Shown here piece after piece: positions 23,975 through 34,199 of a stretch of 64,000 nucleotides of DNA (position 1 is its first letter; the number at the start of each line of letters is the position of its first letter). The notes under the pieces were generated by a model. The model was given only the letters and a program-made list of their open reading frames with translations. It was not told the origin of the DNA and did not search any database. This DNA is from Cladochytrium replicatum (taxonomy: Eukaryota; Chytridiomycota; Chytridiomycetes; Cladochytriales; Cladochytriaceae), in the NCBI GenBank assembly GCA_025526935.1, contig JAHLKD010000096.1, positions 147,831 to 211,830 of the forward strand. Reading direction: 5' to 3'. Both the position numbers and the translations under genes were made by a program.

Positions 23975-24021
23975 TTGAATTATAAGTTTTCTTGATAAAA
24001 GTTTTGTTTAGGAGAAAAGAA

Positions 24022-24620
24022 TGTTGAACAAAGCTGTGGTCTGGATCCTCAGGTTGTGTGTGTTGTTAATTCACGGGTTAATGTTACTAAGAGATGAATA
24101 AAGAAGATTGCGAGTCACAAGTGCTAGCGCAAGAGAATGCTCCTTGTGTGTATCGCCACAGGCTCCTTAAATAAGTGTACTGTCGTTTTGGCTTTTCCTT
24201 CCGGAAGATCTGGATCGCAGCGATAAGGTTTGACTCTTCTTCTCACAGGCGTAGCGAAGCATATTTATGCTAAGCTGTGCGTGAGATCTAGTTCTCCTCA
24301 ACAGGATTGTTCTCACACATGATTCCCACGAACGCGTTAATCATATGTAAACCTTTGCTGTGATCTGATCCGGGCTTCACTTCTACAAGTGGATGATAGA
24401 AAAGTAATGACAGTTTACTATACCTATGGCCGCAATAAATATAACCCATGAAGAAATAACTGGAGGTATCCAAACTCGTAATAGATCATCATCTATATGC
24501 TTTAGTTCAATAGTTAGAAATGTTGCTCAGTGAAGAGTGACATTTCTGTATATCGGGCGTTTGTGTTTTTGTACTATCAATGACTGGATTGGCCAAGTCC
24601 ATCAATCGAAATACTTAACA
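24022..24620 (-). mobile_element. LTR type 1, complete 599 bp, 3' LTR of a copia B fragment
   Basis: On the minus strand it runs from TGTTAAGTATTTCGATTGAT to CTTTGTTCAACA, with TGTT/AACA ends. The GAGGGGGTG polypurine tract lies directly upstream on the minus strand (24621-24630), which marks it as the 3' LTR of the copia-B fragment to its right. The left flank is not host DNA but the 47-bp spacer and copia A. Its outer ~500 bp form part of the inverted repeat. Confidence 0.9.
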
Positions 24621-25820
24621 CACCCCCTCAGTCATTAGATAGGTACAACCGAGAGTATCACTCAACCGATCATAACTTTCTGTAAATGCTGAAGTTGATA
24701 TTCTATTGAAATAAAGGTGAGTTGTATGGACATCGCCAGCCGGTCGTTCAAGATAGTATATTTAGTAAAGACTGACTGACTAGCCCCAACGAGCCCCTGT
24801 GTTTAAGGTATAATTTACTTCCAAGAGGTTTAGTTAAGATGTCCGCGATCATATCAGAAGTATCCATATGGTGTAACTCCTGATGTTTCTGTTCAACTTG
24901 GAGATTCACAAATCTCTCGCGAACGTCCATGTGTTTGGTCCGTTTGTTGTTGAACAGATTGTTTGCGATAGACTCGGTGGATTGATTGTCTTGGCATAAA
25001 CGGAGCGGATTGAACGACGTAATTCCGATACCCGTCATAAGATTTTTCATCCACTTCATCTCACGCGATAGTTCGTTCAGCGCATACAGTTCGGCTTCCG
25101 ACGACGAGGCTGCAATAGTCTGTTGTCGAATCGACTGCCAACTGATTGCCGCATTAGCGAACATTACCACGTAACCGGTTCGTGAGTATCTATCTGCATC
25201 GCCCACCCAGTCTGCATCGGCATAACCTTGTGGGTTGTTAGCCAAATCAAACATGTAGAGACTGTCGGGTCTTAGCATCGGAGACGTGATACCAGTCCGT
25301 GTATAGTGTAAACCGTAATCCCAAGTACCGAGTAAATATCGTTGTAATCGATAGAGAGCCTTTGATTCTGACTGTCGAGGATCAATCTGATGTTGTGCCA
25401 AAATATTGACTGCGTATGAAATATCCGGTCGTGTCTTAGTCGCCACGTACGATATCTTCATTAACATTGATCGAAATTGTGTTGCCTTGGCATCGGACAG
25501 TGTTGGTGTGGTCTCGTCAAATATGTATGATTTTGACATCGGTGTTTTGGTCGGTTTGATGTTGGTACCCCATAAGTTCGCTTCTTCGAGAATCTTCTTT
25601 ACGTACAATGCATTGCTAAGGAAATATCCTTCCGTTGTCTGCAATAACTCCATTTTCAGAATCCATTTCGCCTTCGAAGTACTGCCTACTGTGAACGAAG
25701 TTTCCAAATCGGTCTGAAACCGATGATATGCGTTTGGATCTGTGGAAAAATGTAGTATATCATCGACATGAACGGTAGTGTGTTCGCGGGTATTATTTGT
25801 TGGATTGTATCGCCAGAAAT
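24621..25820 (-). mobile_element. Copia B fragment, 3' end to reverse transcriptase
   Basis: Frame 24748-25707 encodes the last part of the reverse transcriptase (SKAKWILKMELLQ), TKTRPDISYAVNILAQHQ, RNase H with ASSSEAELYALNELSREMKW, DNQSTESIANNLF, KHMDVRERFVN and the terminal ADILTKPL. The upstream HVDDILHF part is at 25730-25790. The element is cut at 25820 by LTR type 2 in the opposite direction. Nearly identical to the copies at 28112-30352 and 56524 onward. Confidence 0.9.
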
Positions 25821-26382
25821 TGTTGATGCATGCACATATATGGAACTAGCTACTCCAGTCTTCATCCACTACCGACACTGAGGGGAAATAGCCTTACCAG
25901 AGACGTCTGGGACAAGTTCATGCGTAATCATACATTACATGAAAGAACTGGCATTTCTAACTATTGGTCATGAAGACATCCTCCTTTACTCATTGGAATC
26001 TAGTAGAGTTCTGAGAGTGATCACGCGTTTGAGAAAGAATGTGATGCTAATCAGTTTGCTGCTGACAGTTATATCATACTTGAGTACATCTCGTATGATA
26101 TTAATGCAAGATACTACATACTTATTTCTCATAGAGAACATGTCATCGTAGACAAGATTATTGCTAATCTTCATGTTCTGCTCACAATGGTTATTGTGAA
26201 CGATCACTGGGATCTATATCTCTCTATTCGACAGAATAATGTTTATATCAGATATTTCCATATATCTATAGCCACAGGTTAATTATAAAAGCCGAAACGA
26301 CAGTATATTTGAATTGTTTGCACAATTCAAAGAGCCTGTGGCGATATGAGATTTCGGGTGGCTGTGGCGCAAGAGCGTGATT
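25821..26382 (+). mobile_element. LTR type 2 fragment, plus orientation
   Basis: Starts TGTTGATGCATGCACATATA and matches the 694-bp LTR type 2 at 54676-55369 for about 560 bp, including TTATAAAAG near 26283 (a TATA-like box) and the block GCCGAAACGACAGTA. It ends at GTGATTGGA, joined to copia-B integrase sequence. About 1.5 kb of copia B that should lie between 25820 and 26383 is missing, so this is an insertion with deletion or a recombination product. Confidence 0.85.
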
Positions 26383-27060
26383 GGAGCTTCTGCTTCAGCT
26401 TCGTGCGACTACAGACCAAACAATTCTGCATAATTGATTTGTTGACAAGATTGAATGCATCCGGTTCAACCTTGGGCATTTTGATGTTGAGCTTCTCTGC
26501 CGTTCGAAAGATCGTCCGTAAGTGGATGTGACCAAACTGCTGGTGTAACTTTGCAAGTTCGTGTACTGTCACTGGCGATAAGTTGGTGCTCACTCCAACT
26601 GTATCTTGAGATGCTCGTTGACATTCATCATCGTTCGTTTGACGAATGCTGTTGTCTGACATTACATCGAGACCCATCGCGTGAGAAGATCGTACACCGG
26701 ACGTAAAGTCCGTCGACTGATCGAGACCTTCTGCGGATACCGCTACTGCTTTAGCTCGTTGAGCTATCACATGCCGCGGTTGATGAGTTCCGACGGTACT
26801 AACATTAGCATAGAGATAGTACAAATCTCTTTCCCGTCGCCCAATAATAACGTGTTCATCCGTATCACCATGCGTGAGGATATGTCTTTGGTAAAACTCA
26901 CAATGTCCCCGGAGTCTCCAATGATACTACACACCGATGCAAGTATGTCTTCGAGATCAGAAACATAAAGTGCGTTGTGTATTATCTTAATTCGCCCATT
27001 GGGTAAAACTACAGATGTGGGTGGAAGTTTAGGGCTGTATGTTGAGGGTTTCGTTCTTTG
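26383..27060 (-). mobile_element. Copia B fragment, protease to integrase N-end, decayed
   Basis: Minus strand encodes the stretch from NGRIKIIHNALYVSDLEDIL through the pre-integrase zinc region (HQQFGHIHLRTIFRT, IMQNCLVCSRTK). It matches 59600-60230 of the near-complete element. A deletion near 26880-26890 breaks the frame and VPDLEDTL is changed to VSDLEDIL, so it cannot be active. The following 27060-27171 matches nothing that I recognise. Confidence 0.85.
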
Positions 27061-27171
27061 AATGTTGAGTGGAGGTTTGAAGTAGATGCGGCAACGTCGC
27101 AACCTGGTCGCTTGTCACATGACGCATGGAGCATGTTAGGATCGAAAGACCCTAAAACCCGCCGATCCTTA

Positions 27172-27512
27172 CTTGGTAGCCATTTGGGTCTGGAGAGAAA
27201 TGAAGAATATCATCCACATGAAGAGTAGTGTGTTCACGTATGTTCACAGTTGAACTTTGAGTAGATGATTTCATTTGCCAGAAATGACAAGCATCTGAAA
27301 GATCACGGATGTATCCCATGTCTTCATAATTTGCCCAGAGGCATTTGTACCATTCTCTAGCAGCTTGATGTAAACCATATAAGCTTTTGACAAGATTACA
27401 AACTAATGGATTGCCAGATTCGTCAGTCTCTGTAAATCCATGAGGCATTTCAACATAAACATCTTCCTCAAGTCATGCATTGAGATATGCTCCTGTAATG
27501 TCAAATTGATAA
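27172..27512 (-). mobile_element. Copia A reverse-transcriptase fragment
   Basis: Minus-strand frame 27152-27448: MPHGFTETDESGNP, GLHQAAREWYKCLW, HFWQMKSSTQSSTVN, HVDDILHFSPDPNGYQ, then unrelated sequence. Upstream codons continue to TGAYLNA-like sequence at 27475-27510. It stops exactly where LTR type 1 begins at 27513, the same A-next-to-LTR1 order as at 23975-24022, 62481 and 63287. Confidence 0.88.
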
Positions 27513-28111
27513 TGTTGAACAAAGCTGTGGTCTGGATCCTCAGGTTGTGTGTGTTGCTAATTCACGGGTTAATGTTTCTAAGAGATGAATAAAGAAGATT
27601 GCGAGTCACAAGTACTAGCGCAAGAGAATGCTCCTTGTGTGTATCGCCACAGGCTCCTTAAATAAGTGTACTGTCGTTTTGGCTTTTCCTTCCGGAAGAT
27701 CTGGATCGAAGCGATAAGGTTTGACTCTTCTTCTCACAGGCGTAGCGAAGCATAATCATGCTAAGCTGTGCGTGAGATCTAGCTCTCCTCAACAGGATTG
27801 TTCTCACACATGATTCCCACGAACGCGTTAATCATATGTAAACCTTTGCTGTGATCTGATCCGGGCTTCACTTCTACAAGTGGATGATAGAAAAGTAATG
27901 ACAGTTTACTATACCTATGGCCGCAATAAATATAACCCATGAAGAAATAACTGGAGGTATCCAAACTCGTAATAGATCATCATCTATATGCTTTAGTTCA
28001 ATAGTTAGAAATGTTGCTCAGTGAAGAGTGACATTTCTGTATATCGGGCGTTTGTGTTTTTGTACTATCAATGACTGGATTGGCCAAGTCCATCAATCGA
28101 AATACTTAACA
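27513..28111 (-). mobile_element. LTR type 1, complete 599 bp, 3' LTR of copia B
   Basis: TGTTAAGT...CAACA on the minus strand, with the GAGGGGGTG polypurine tract directly upstream (28112-28121). It is the 3' LTR of the copia-B sequence at 28112-30352. The left flank is copia-A sequence; no target-site duplication can be tested because the 5' LTR is missing. Confidence 0.9.
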
Positions 28112-30352
28112 CACCCCCTCAGTCATTAGATAGGTACAACCGAGAGTATCACTCAACCGATCATAACTTTCTGTAAATGCTGAAGTTGATATTCTATTGA
28201 AATAAAGGTGAGTTGTATGGACATCGCCAGCCGGTCGTTCAAGATAGTATATTAAGTGAAGACTGACTGACTAGCCCCAACGAGCCCCTGTGTTTAAGGT
28301 ATAATTTACTTCCAAGAGGTTTAGTTAAGATGTCCGCGATCATATCAGAAGTATCCATATGGTGTAACTCCTGATGTTTCTGTTCAACTTGGAGATTCAC
28401 AAATCTCTCGCGAACGTCCATGTGTTTAGTCCGTTTGTTGTTGAACAGATTGCTTGCGATAGACTTGGTGGATTGATTGTCTTGCCATAAACGGAGCGGA
28501 TTGAACGACGTAATTCCGATACCCGTCATAAGATTTTTCATCCACTTCATCTCACGCGATAGTTCGTTCAGCGCATACAGTTCGGCTTCCGACGACGAGG
28601 CTGCAATAGTCTGTTGTCGAATCGACTGCCAACTGATTGCCGCATTAGCGAACATTACCACGTAACCGGTTCGTGAGTATCTATCTGCATCGCCCGCCCA
28701 GTCTGCATCGGCATAACCTTGTGGGTTGTTAGCCAAATCAAACATGTAGAGACCGTCGGGTCTTAGCATCGGAGACGTGATACCAGTCCGTGTATAGTGT
28801 AAACCGTAATCCCAAGTACCGAGTAAATATCGTTGTAATCGATAGAGAGCCTTTGATTCTGACTGTCGAGGATCAATCTGATGTTGTGCCAAAATATTGA
28901 CTGCGTATGAAATATCCGGTCGTGTCTTAGTCGCCACGTACGATATCTTCATTAACATTGATCGAAATTGTGTTGCCTCGGCATCGGACAGTGTTGGTGT
29001 GGTCTCATCAAAGATATATGATTTTGACATCGGTGTTTTGGTCGGTTTGATGTTGGTACCCCATAAATTCGCTTCTTCGAGAATCTTCTTTACGTACAAT
29101 GCATTGCTAAGGAAATATCCTTCCGTTGTCTGCAATAACTCCATTTTCAGAATCCATTTCGCCTTCGAAGTACTGCCTACTGTGAACGAAGTTTCCAAAT
29201 CGGTCTGAAACCGATGATATGCGTTTGGATCTGTGGAAAAATGTAGTATATCATCGACATGAACGGTAGTGTGTTCGCGGGTATTATTTGTTGGATTGTA
29301 TCGCCAGAAATGACAGATGTCTGCAATATTCCGCACGAAACCAACACTGAGATATTGTTTCCAAAGAGTTTTGTACCATTCTCGAGCTGCCTGGTGTAGA
29401 CCGTACAGACTTTTGATAAGTCTGCAGACGATGGGTCGATTCTGGAAATCTACTCGTCCGAAACCATGAGGGAGTTCGACGTAGTTCTCTTCTTCCAGTA
29501 TCGCATTGAGATATGCACCCTTGATATCAAACTGGAATATGATCATGCCGACTAATGCTGCTAATGCAATCAGAAAACGGATCGTGGACGTTTTCGTAAC
29601 TGGAGAATAGGTTTCATCGAAATCCAATCCTTCAATCTGTGAAAATCCTCGTACGACCCAACGTGCTTTGAATCGAGTAATATTGCCATGTTCGTCAAGC
29701 TTATATGTGAAAACCCATTTGCCCGATAATAAATTCCGTCCATCAGGTAAAAACGTTTCGGCCCAAGTATTGTTGCCGACTAGTTGTGTAACTTCCTCCT
29801 TCATCGCCGCTAACCAGAATGGAGCCTCATCGGATCGTGATAAAGCCTCACGAAGAGTCTTTGGTGCAGTCCGTATATTTCCATTCGCAATTGGTTGTGT
29901 TGGATATGAGGAATCGGCCTTCAGGGTCCAATCAATATTAGGAACGGACCGGGTAAACAAGGAATTTTGTTTCCTTTTGGCGTTCGACAAATTTGCACTT
30001 GCTTGACGTTTTCGTTTTCTTGCTGCATACGCTTCGTCGACATCTTCTCCAATGAATTGAAGATCACTTTCGAGTTGTGCATCATATTCCTCTACAGGAG
30101 ATACGGAAGACAAATTCGGAGATTCTTCAGTAATGGATTGTGGAGTCGATAAATCAGCATTTGGATCATAATCAGCATCGTCTGGGTCATCATCGTCTAG
30201 TCCATGTAAATGTTCAACAACATGCATGTCACCGGCTTCTTCTAAGCGGTAACATGTGGGGTCGTCGTTTATATCCTCATCGATTTCTTCGTCTGCAACG
30301 GTAGAAATCGGGAAATTGTCTGAGACAAACTCAACAGTCGTCTCTTGCACCC
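28112..30352 (-). mobile_element. Copia B 3' half, intact reverse transcriptase/RNase H frame
   Basis: The frame 28239-30623 is open from the acidic linker after integrase (GVQETTVEFVSDNFP) to the end of RNase H (ADILTKPL). It holds APFWLAAMKEEVTQLVG, FKARWVVRGFSQIEG, FDIKGAYLNA, HVDDILHF, ASSSEAELYALNEL, DNQSTKS and KHMDVRERF. Compared with the near-complete element it keeps five bases near 29950 that the other lacks, so this copy shows the unbroken reading. The 5' half (gag, protease, integrase core) is absent: at 30352 the frame passes into LINE endonuclease sequence, giving a chance 794-codon fusion frame. Confidence 0.92.
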
Positions 30353-31990
30353 CCTGACTAGAAACGAGACGGAAATCAGAAGCTCTACAAAGACTGCGAT
30401 TGATCAAGACTCCCACACCAGCCCGTCGTGTACCCGATGACCCAGGAGAAAAACGAGTGTCAAAAATCAAATCTGGAGAAGGCAGCGGGTCTAAAGGAAA
30501 AAGGTGTGTTTCAGTCAGGAGCAGAAAAACAATGTGATTTGCGCGCATAAAGCGAAACAGTGAATCAAGAACTCCAAAGCTCAAATTGCGACAATTGAAG
30601 GTACCAACTCGAACACTAATCATTGACGAAGATGGGTTGAGCGAGGCTGACGCGCAATCCCGCGGGCACTGTCCAGCACAGTTTCCTGAGCATCCATGGG
30701 GAGCTGACCACGGACATACAGGAAAATAGCAGGATCAGTAACTGAACTGAGGATATGTGCATATCTCTTGTGAACAACTTCCCTGACCGCAGCCTCCCGC
30801 TGCTCCAAAGGCAGAGTAGAGGCTCGGCGAAGAAAGTCAGGGTTTGATTTGTCAGCGGAAGCTTCCTGGGTGGAGAAGTGCGCACGGAGAGCAATTGCGG
30901 TTGAGCGAATACAGATAAAGGAAGCAATGTTGCGACCAACGAAACTGATGTGGCGGATACCACGCACCACCTCATCGCCCAAGAGAGCCCTCAGCATGGT
31001 CCGCACAAAGCCGAGCCGCTGTCTCATGATGTCCTTGATGTACACAGTGGTCAAATCATCCACACGGGCCTGAAGATCAGCAGGTGGGGAGACCAGCAGT
31101 GGAGAGGTCGGAGGATAGAATACGACAGGCCGAGGGCCACGAAGGCTGACATTCGAAGTGGGGTCACGACCAGCAAGGGCAGTCCTGACAGCTTCTGTAC
31201 GAGATTCAGCACTCAGTGTGGAGAGACTCTCAAGCACACGGGCACGGGCATTGGCAGCAGCAGCGGCATAAGTGCGTGGACCACGAGGTCCACGTGGGGC
31301 AGGTCGACTAGACGGGGGGCGAGGGCCAGGAGCACCAGAGTTCCCAAGATCGTCCTGAATTGAAGGATTACCATGCAGTTGTCTAGGGGGAAGGCACACA
31401 GGCGCAGCCACATCATCATGGCGGGAGACAGGGGCAACCGGAGGTGAAGGCGAAGGCAGCGGCCTCCCAAAGCGACCCACCAGATCCTCGGCCATATCAC
31501 GACAAACACTAAAAAATTCAGCAGGAGTGTCCCTCGGCAAATGTGCAAGCATAGGATCCAGCATCGCCAACGGATCAAAGGTTGCACAAACAGATCGCAT
31601 CTGAGTGAGAACGACACGGAGATCGGCCAGAGATGCAACACTCGATGGAGCAGCCACAGCAGCAAGAACCCGGACACCCGGCAGATGTGATCGGGAACGA
31701 GAACGGGAGCGACCACGGGGCAATTCATGTTCAGCAGGTCTTTTGGCGCGTTGGTCACGTGATCCGAAGTCACGTGATTCGGCATTTTCATCCTCCCCCA
31801 TATTCACATCATCAGCCCAGTGAATTGGAGAGGCAGGAGCGGAGAATGGAAGCTGTGGAGCGGAATTTTCAACAGAGGAGGCACGGGGGCGCGAACGGGC
31901 CTCAAAAATCATGGTGCCACCAGAAAGTCCATCTGGGGGCATGGCGGGGGGTGCGGCGCATCAGGCGGCTGCGCATGCGGAGCGCTGGGA
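30353..31990 (-). mobile_element. LINE (non-LTR retrotransposon) 5' end, truncated by copia B
   Basis: A minus-strand LINE with ORF1 (30620-31942) and the first ~90 codons of ORF2 (30623 down to 30353). ORF2 starts ISVRVGTFNCR, then LLLTETHLFPLDP, the Asn and Glu motifs of the apurinic-type endonuclease at the start of LINE ORF2. Everything after GVGVLINRSL is replaced by copia B. The ORF1 stop and ORF2 start overlap as ATGA (30620-30623). The 5' end lies near the GA microsatellite at 32011. No reverse transcriptase of this element remains in the window. Confidence 0.88.
30620..31942 (-). CDS. LINE ORF1 protein
   Basis: An unbroken 440-codon frame. Residues 1-130 are Ser/Arg/Pro-rich with an RSRSRSRS run, the middle has helical stretches (LADLRVVLTQMRSVC), then Pro-rich linkers, and residues 280-420 form a conserved-looking domain (DDLTTVYIKDIMRQRLGF, ALLGDEVVRGIRHISFVG). 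ORF1 proteins bind the element RNA and aid reverse transcription. No CCHC knuckle is visible, which differs from many fungal LINE ORF1s. The stop codon overlaps the ORF2 start by ATGA, suggesting termination-reinitiation. The start used is the first Met; the next is 10 codons on (MIFEARSRP). Confidence 0.75.
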   Translation of the reverse strand: MPPDGLSGGTMIFEARSRPRASSVENSAPQLPFSAPASPIHWADDVNMGEDENAESRDFGSRDQRAKRPAEHELPRGRSRSRSRSHLPGVRVLAAVAAPSSVASLADLRVVLTQMRSVCATFDPLAMLDPMLAHLPRDTPAEFFSVCRDMAEDLVGRFGRPLPSPSPPVAPVSRHDDVAAPVCLPPRQLHGNPSIQDDLGNSGAPGPRPPSSRPAPRGPRGPRTYAAAAANARARVLESLSTLSAESRTEAVRTALAGRDPTSNVSLRGPRPVVFYPPTSPLLVSPPADLQARVDDLTTVYIKDIMRQRLGFVRTMLRALLGDEVVRGIRHISFVGRNIASFICIRSTAIALRAHFSTQEASADKSNPDFLRRASTLPLEQREAAVREVVHKRYAHILSSVTDPAIFLYVRGQLPMDAQETVLDSARGIARQPRSTHLRQ

Positions 31991-32006
31991 GGCGGCATTG
32001 ATTTTT

Positions 32007-32010
<4 letters not shown>

Positions 32011-32044
<34 letters not shown>

Positions 32045-32091
32045 ATTTTTTTTTTCTTTATTTTTTAGAATTTTTTTTTTTTTTTGAACTT
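32011..32091. repeat. GA microsatellite and poly-T tract
   Basis: About 16 GA units at 32011-32043, then T-rich runs (10 T near 32047, 7 T near 32060 and 15 T near 32070). It sits just beyond the 5' end of the LINE. Not coding. Confidence 0.9.
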
Positions 32092-32375
32092 CATAATATG
32101 TATTTATTGTCCAACCAATACATATCACCCGCTGGTGCAAAATCCAAATACAAGTGTAAAAATACACGTAAATTGGCAGCACATGGGGAGCCGTGCGAGC
32201 CGTAGGAAAAGTAAAATGTTTCAAAACACTAAGGCATATCCAAATCAACAAAAGCAGACAAGATACAATCAGGAGCTGGAGACAAAACTAACTCATAACC
32301 AAGACAGTTTGACCAAATGCGGTTAAGTGCACGAAGAACAAGAACCCACTGGGAAAAGGCAGGGGAAGAAGTAAG

Positions 32376-32446
32376 GCAAAGGTGGTCCAGTGGTAGAATT
32401 GCCGCCTGCCACGCGGCAGACCCGGGTTCGATTCCCGGCCTTTGCA
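32376..32446 (+). tRNA. tRNA-Gly (GCC)
   Basis: 71-nt cloverleaf: acceptor stem GCAAAGG paired with CCTTTGC plus discriminator A, A-box-like TGGTCCAGTGG, anticodon stem GCCGC/GCGGC around loop CTGCCAC with anticodon GCC at 32408-32410, and T arm CCCGGGTTCGATTCCCGG carrying a consensus B box. No intron. The encoded sequence lacks CCA, as expected for a eukaryote. No run of four T follows closely, so the pol III stop signal is not obvious. It lies between the LINE and copia C. Confidence 0.96.
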
Positions 32447-32687
32447 TGTATGTTCAACGAGCGTGGGAGGTGGTTAAAGAGGAATGAATAATTGGACATC
32501 TCTTTCATGTGAGATGATAGATATCTCCACATGACCCGCAACGGATGTGTGGGCTGTCAAGTGTAACATACTTGATTTATTGCTTCTAGATAATATTATT
32601 CCAGAATGAATGGATAACTCCTCTGCGAGATTTGAGATTTGACTAATAACTGGTGTGCAACATAGAAGGGCGCCCCTTTCACCCAAA
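32447..32687. other. Spacer between tRNA-Gly and copia C
   Basis: 241 bp with no open frame of note on either strand. It contains short direct repeats of GAGATTTGAGATTTGA near 32628. Nothing assigned. Confidence 0.4.
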
Positions 32688-32957
32688 TGTTGTAATTATG
32701 TTAAATAAGGCCAACTTTATAGCAGCACTTTTCTCTTTTGTCGTAAATCGGACAAGTTCATTTACACCTGAACCGTTCATCTGCCACTGAATCATTCACT
32801 TTCTTGATTGTTTACCTGATTTGGAAAGTTAAAAGTTTCTTTTCCTTTTCTCTTTTCTTACTTTCTAGATGTTTCCTTTGCCGCTTCTGCTCTATAAAAG
32901 GAGAACAATCTTTCTCAATAAATCTAGTGAAGTTAGAAAAACCATCTATTTACGACA
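32688..32957 (+). mobile_element. 5' LTR of copia C (270 bp)
   Basis: Begins TGTTGTAATTATG and ends TTTACGACA, directly followed by a tRNA-iMet half-molecule primer site. CTATAAAAG at 32892-32900 is a clear TATA box, and pyrimidine-rich TTTTCCTTTTCTCTTTTC lies upstream of it. The ends were set by the TG...CA rule and the primer site; no 3' LTR is present in the window to confirm them. Confidence 0.8.
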
Positions 32958-32970
32958 GGTTATGAGCCCA
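32958..32970 (+). other. Copia C primer-binding site, tRNA-iMet anticodon arm
   Basis: GGTTATGAGCCCA immediately after the LTR is complementary to the anticodon stem-loop of eukaryotic initiator tRNA-Met (around the CAT anticodon). Copia and Ty5 are known to prime from such a cleaved half-tRNA rather than from its 3' end. Confidence 0.85.
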
Positions 32971-33000
32971 TCGCTCTGTACCTTTACCTGATCTCATCGT

Positions 33001-34190
33001 ATGTCAAATCGCCGAAACAACCGAGAACTCTACTCGCTTGATCTTAGCTTAACGGAATCAGAAGCTCGAAGACGACACCTCGAAGCTTACCAGCAGCAAC
33101 AGCAACTTCACTCGCCGAGCAGCACTGACACTGACACGTCTGACTAGGCTGACACTCCAACGCAAGAAGCACCATCGACCTCTATGTTTTCCATCGGACG
33201 GTCATTAGCAACCTTACTCGCAACAACCGCGTATCAAGCTCTCGCACCAGCTCAGCAACCAACAGCCCCGGCTACACAAGAACTGCCACAAACGCAAGTC
33301 ACCCAATCTCCGATCAACGTTATCGCGATGGCCAGCTCCAGGAGCAACCCTACCAACACCGTGTCTGCTACTACATCAACAAACAACGAAATCTCCACCT
33401 CCGGATGGTCTCGCCCGCCTAAGCTCCAAGGCCTCGAGTTCCACACCTGGCAGTTCTGAATGCAGTGGTGGCTAACTAGCCGAAACCTCTGGTATGGAAT
33501 CCTGTATACCGACCTTGTCGAAGCAGACATGTCAGTCACACAGAAGCAGCAAAACAGACAAGCCTTCGCCGCAATCCTGGAATGCCTCTCGGACAAGGAC
33601 ATTGTTCGCATCGAAGGAGAAACTCTCGCCAAGCGTATCTGGACAATCCTGGAAAATGCATACAAGTTAAGTGCTCCTGTCACCTTGCAGCGGCTCAATG
33701 AAGAGATGGCATCGCTTACCAAAACAACCTCCATGCCTTTCGAAGAGTTTGCCATGCAAATTCGTTCGCTCGCTCGGCGCATTAACGCAGTCGCCAAGAC
33801 TATTGTGAAGGGTTCGGCCATGGCAGCTGACACTTGGTCTGAAGCTCGCATCATCACTCAGATCCTTAGTGGTTTGGGTGCCGAGCACATCGGTTTTGTC
33901 TCTGCCTGGTACACCCAAGCGGAGAGCGAGCAGACCCTCGACAACCTGACGCGTCAATTGGCACAACTCGACATTCACATGGATCGCCATCGCCGCCAGC
34001 AGGGAAAGACACAAGCAAGCATATTAAAAGCGCAGACCGGACTCTCCGCGCAGCAGCAGCAGCGAAATCGAGGTCGAAACAATCACGCAAGAAGGATCCT
34101 CGTCGTTGTCACTACTGTGGCATCCAAGGTCACATACAAGCAGACTGCCACCGTCGCGCTCGCGACACCGCCACCGGACAAGACACTCGA
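33001..34190 (+). pseudogene. Copia C gag with nonsense codons and a frameshift
   Basis: Starts at ATG 33001 (MSNRRNNRELYSLDLSL). TAG at 33145-33147 and TGA at 33457-33459 interrupt the same frame; the body then runs from 33460 (SLTKTTSMPFEEFAMQIRSL, ILSGLGAEHIGFVSAW), typical of the copia gag helical domain. Near 34095 the frame changes: the CCHC knuckle CHYCGIQGHIQADC at 34105-34150 is in another frame. Three lesions make this gag non-functional. The same region carries Gln- and Asn-rich codon runs. Confidence 0.85.
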
Positions 34191-34199
34191 CCAGCCAAC

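Larger units (their letters stand above)
22181..24517. repeat. 760-bp inverted repeat around an 817-bp spacer
   Basis: 22181-22940 and 23758-24517 are reverse complements of each other, both exactly 760 bp, with only a handful of mismatches found by eye (for example in the TCCGG/TCCAG, TTTGC/TTCGC and ATACGTCC/ATACATCC positions). Each arm holds most of LTR type 1, a 47-bp spacer not seen elsewhere in the window, and the first ~215 bp of a copia-A reverse-transcriptase segment. Both arms share a variant (AAATATGC where other LTRs have AATCATGC), so one was copied from the other or both from one source. Confidence 0.9.

Noticed and set aside
28239-30623. A 794-aa endonuclease-reverse transcriptase gene
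   Set aside because: The two halves belong to a LINE and to copia B, each recognisable from other sequence in the window; the fusion is most simply a junction artefact of insertion or recombination.
31213-31791. Second minus-strand frame of 192 codons inside LINE ORF1
   Set aside because: Lies wholly in another frame of ORF1 and has no recognisable composition or motif.
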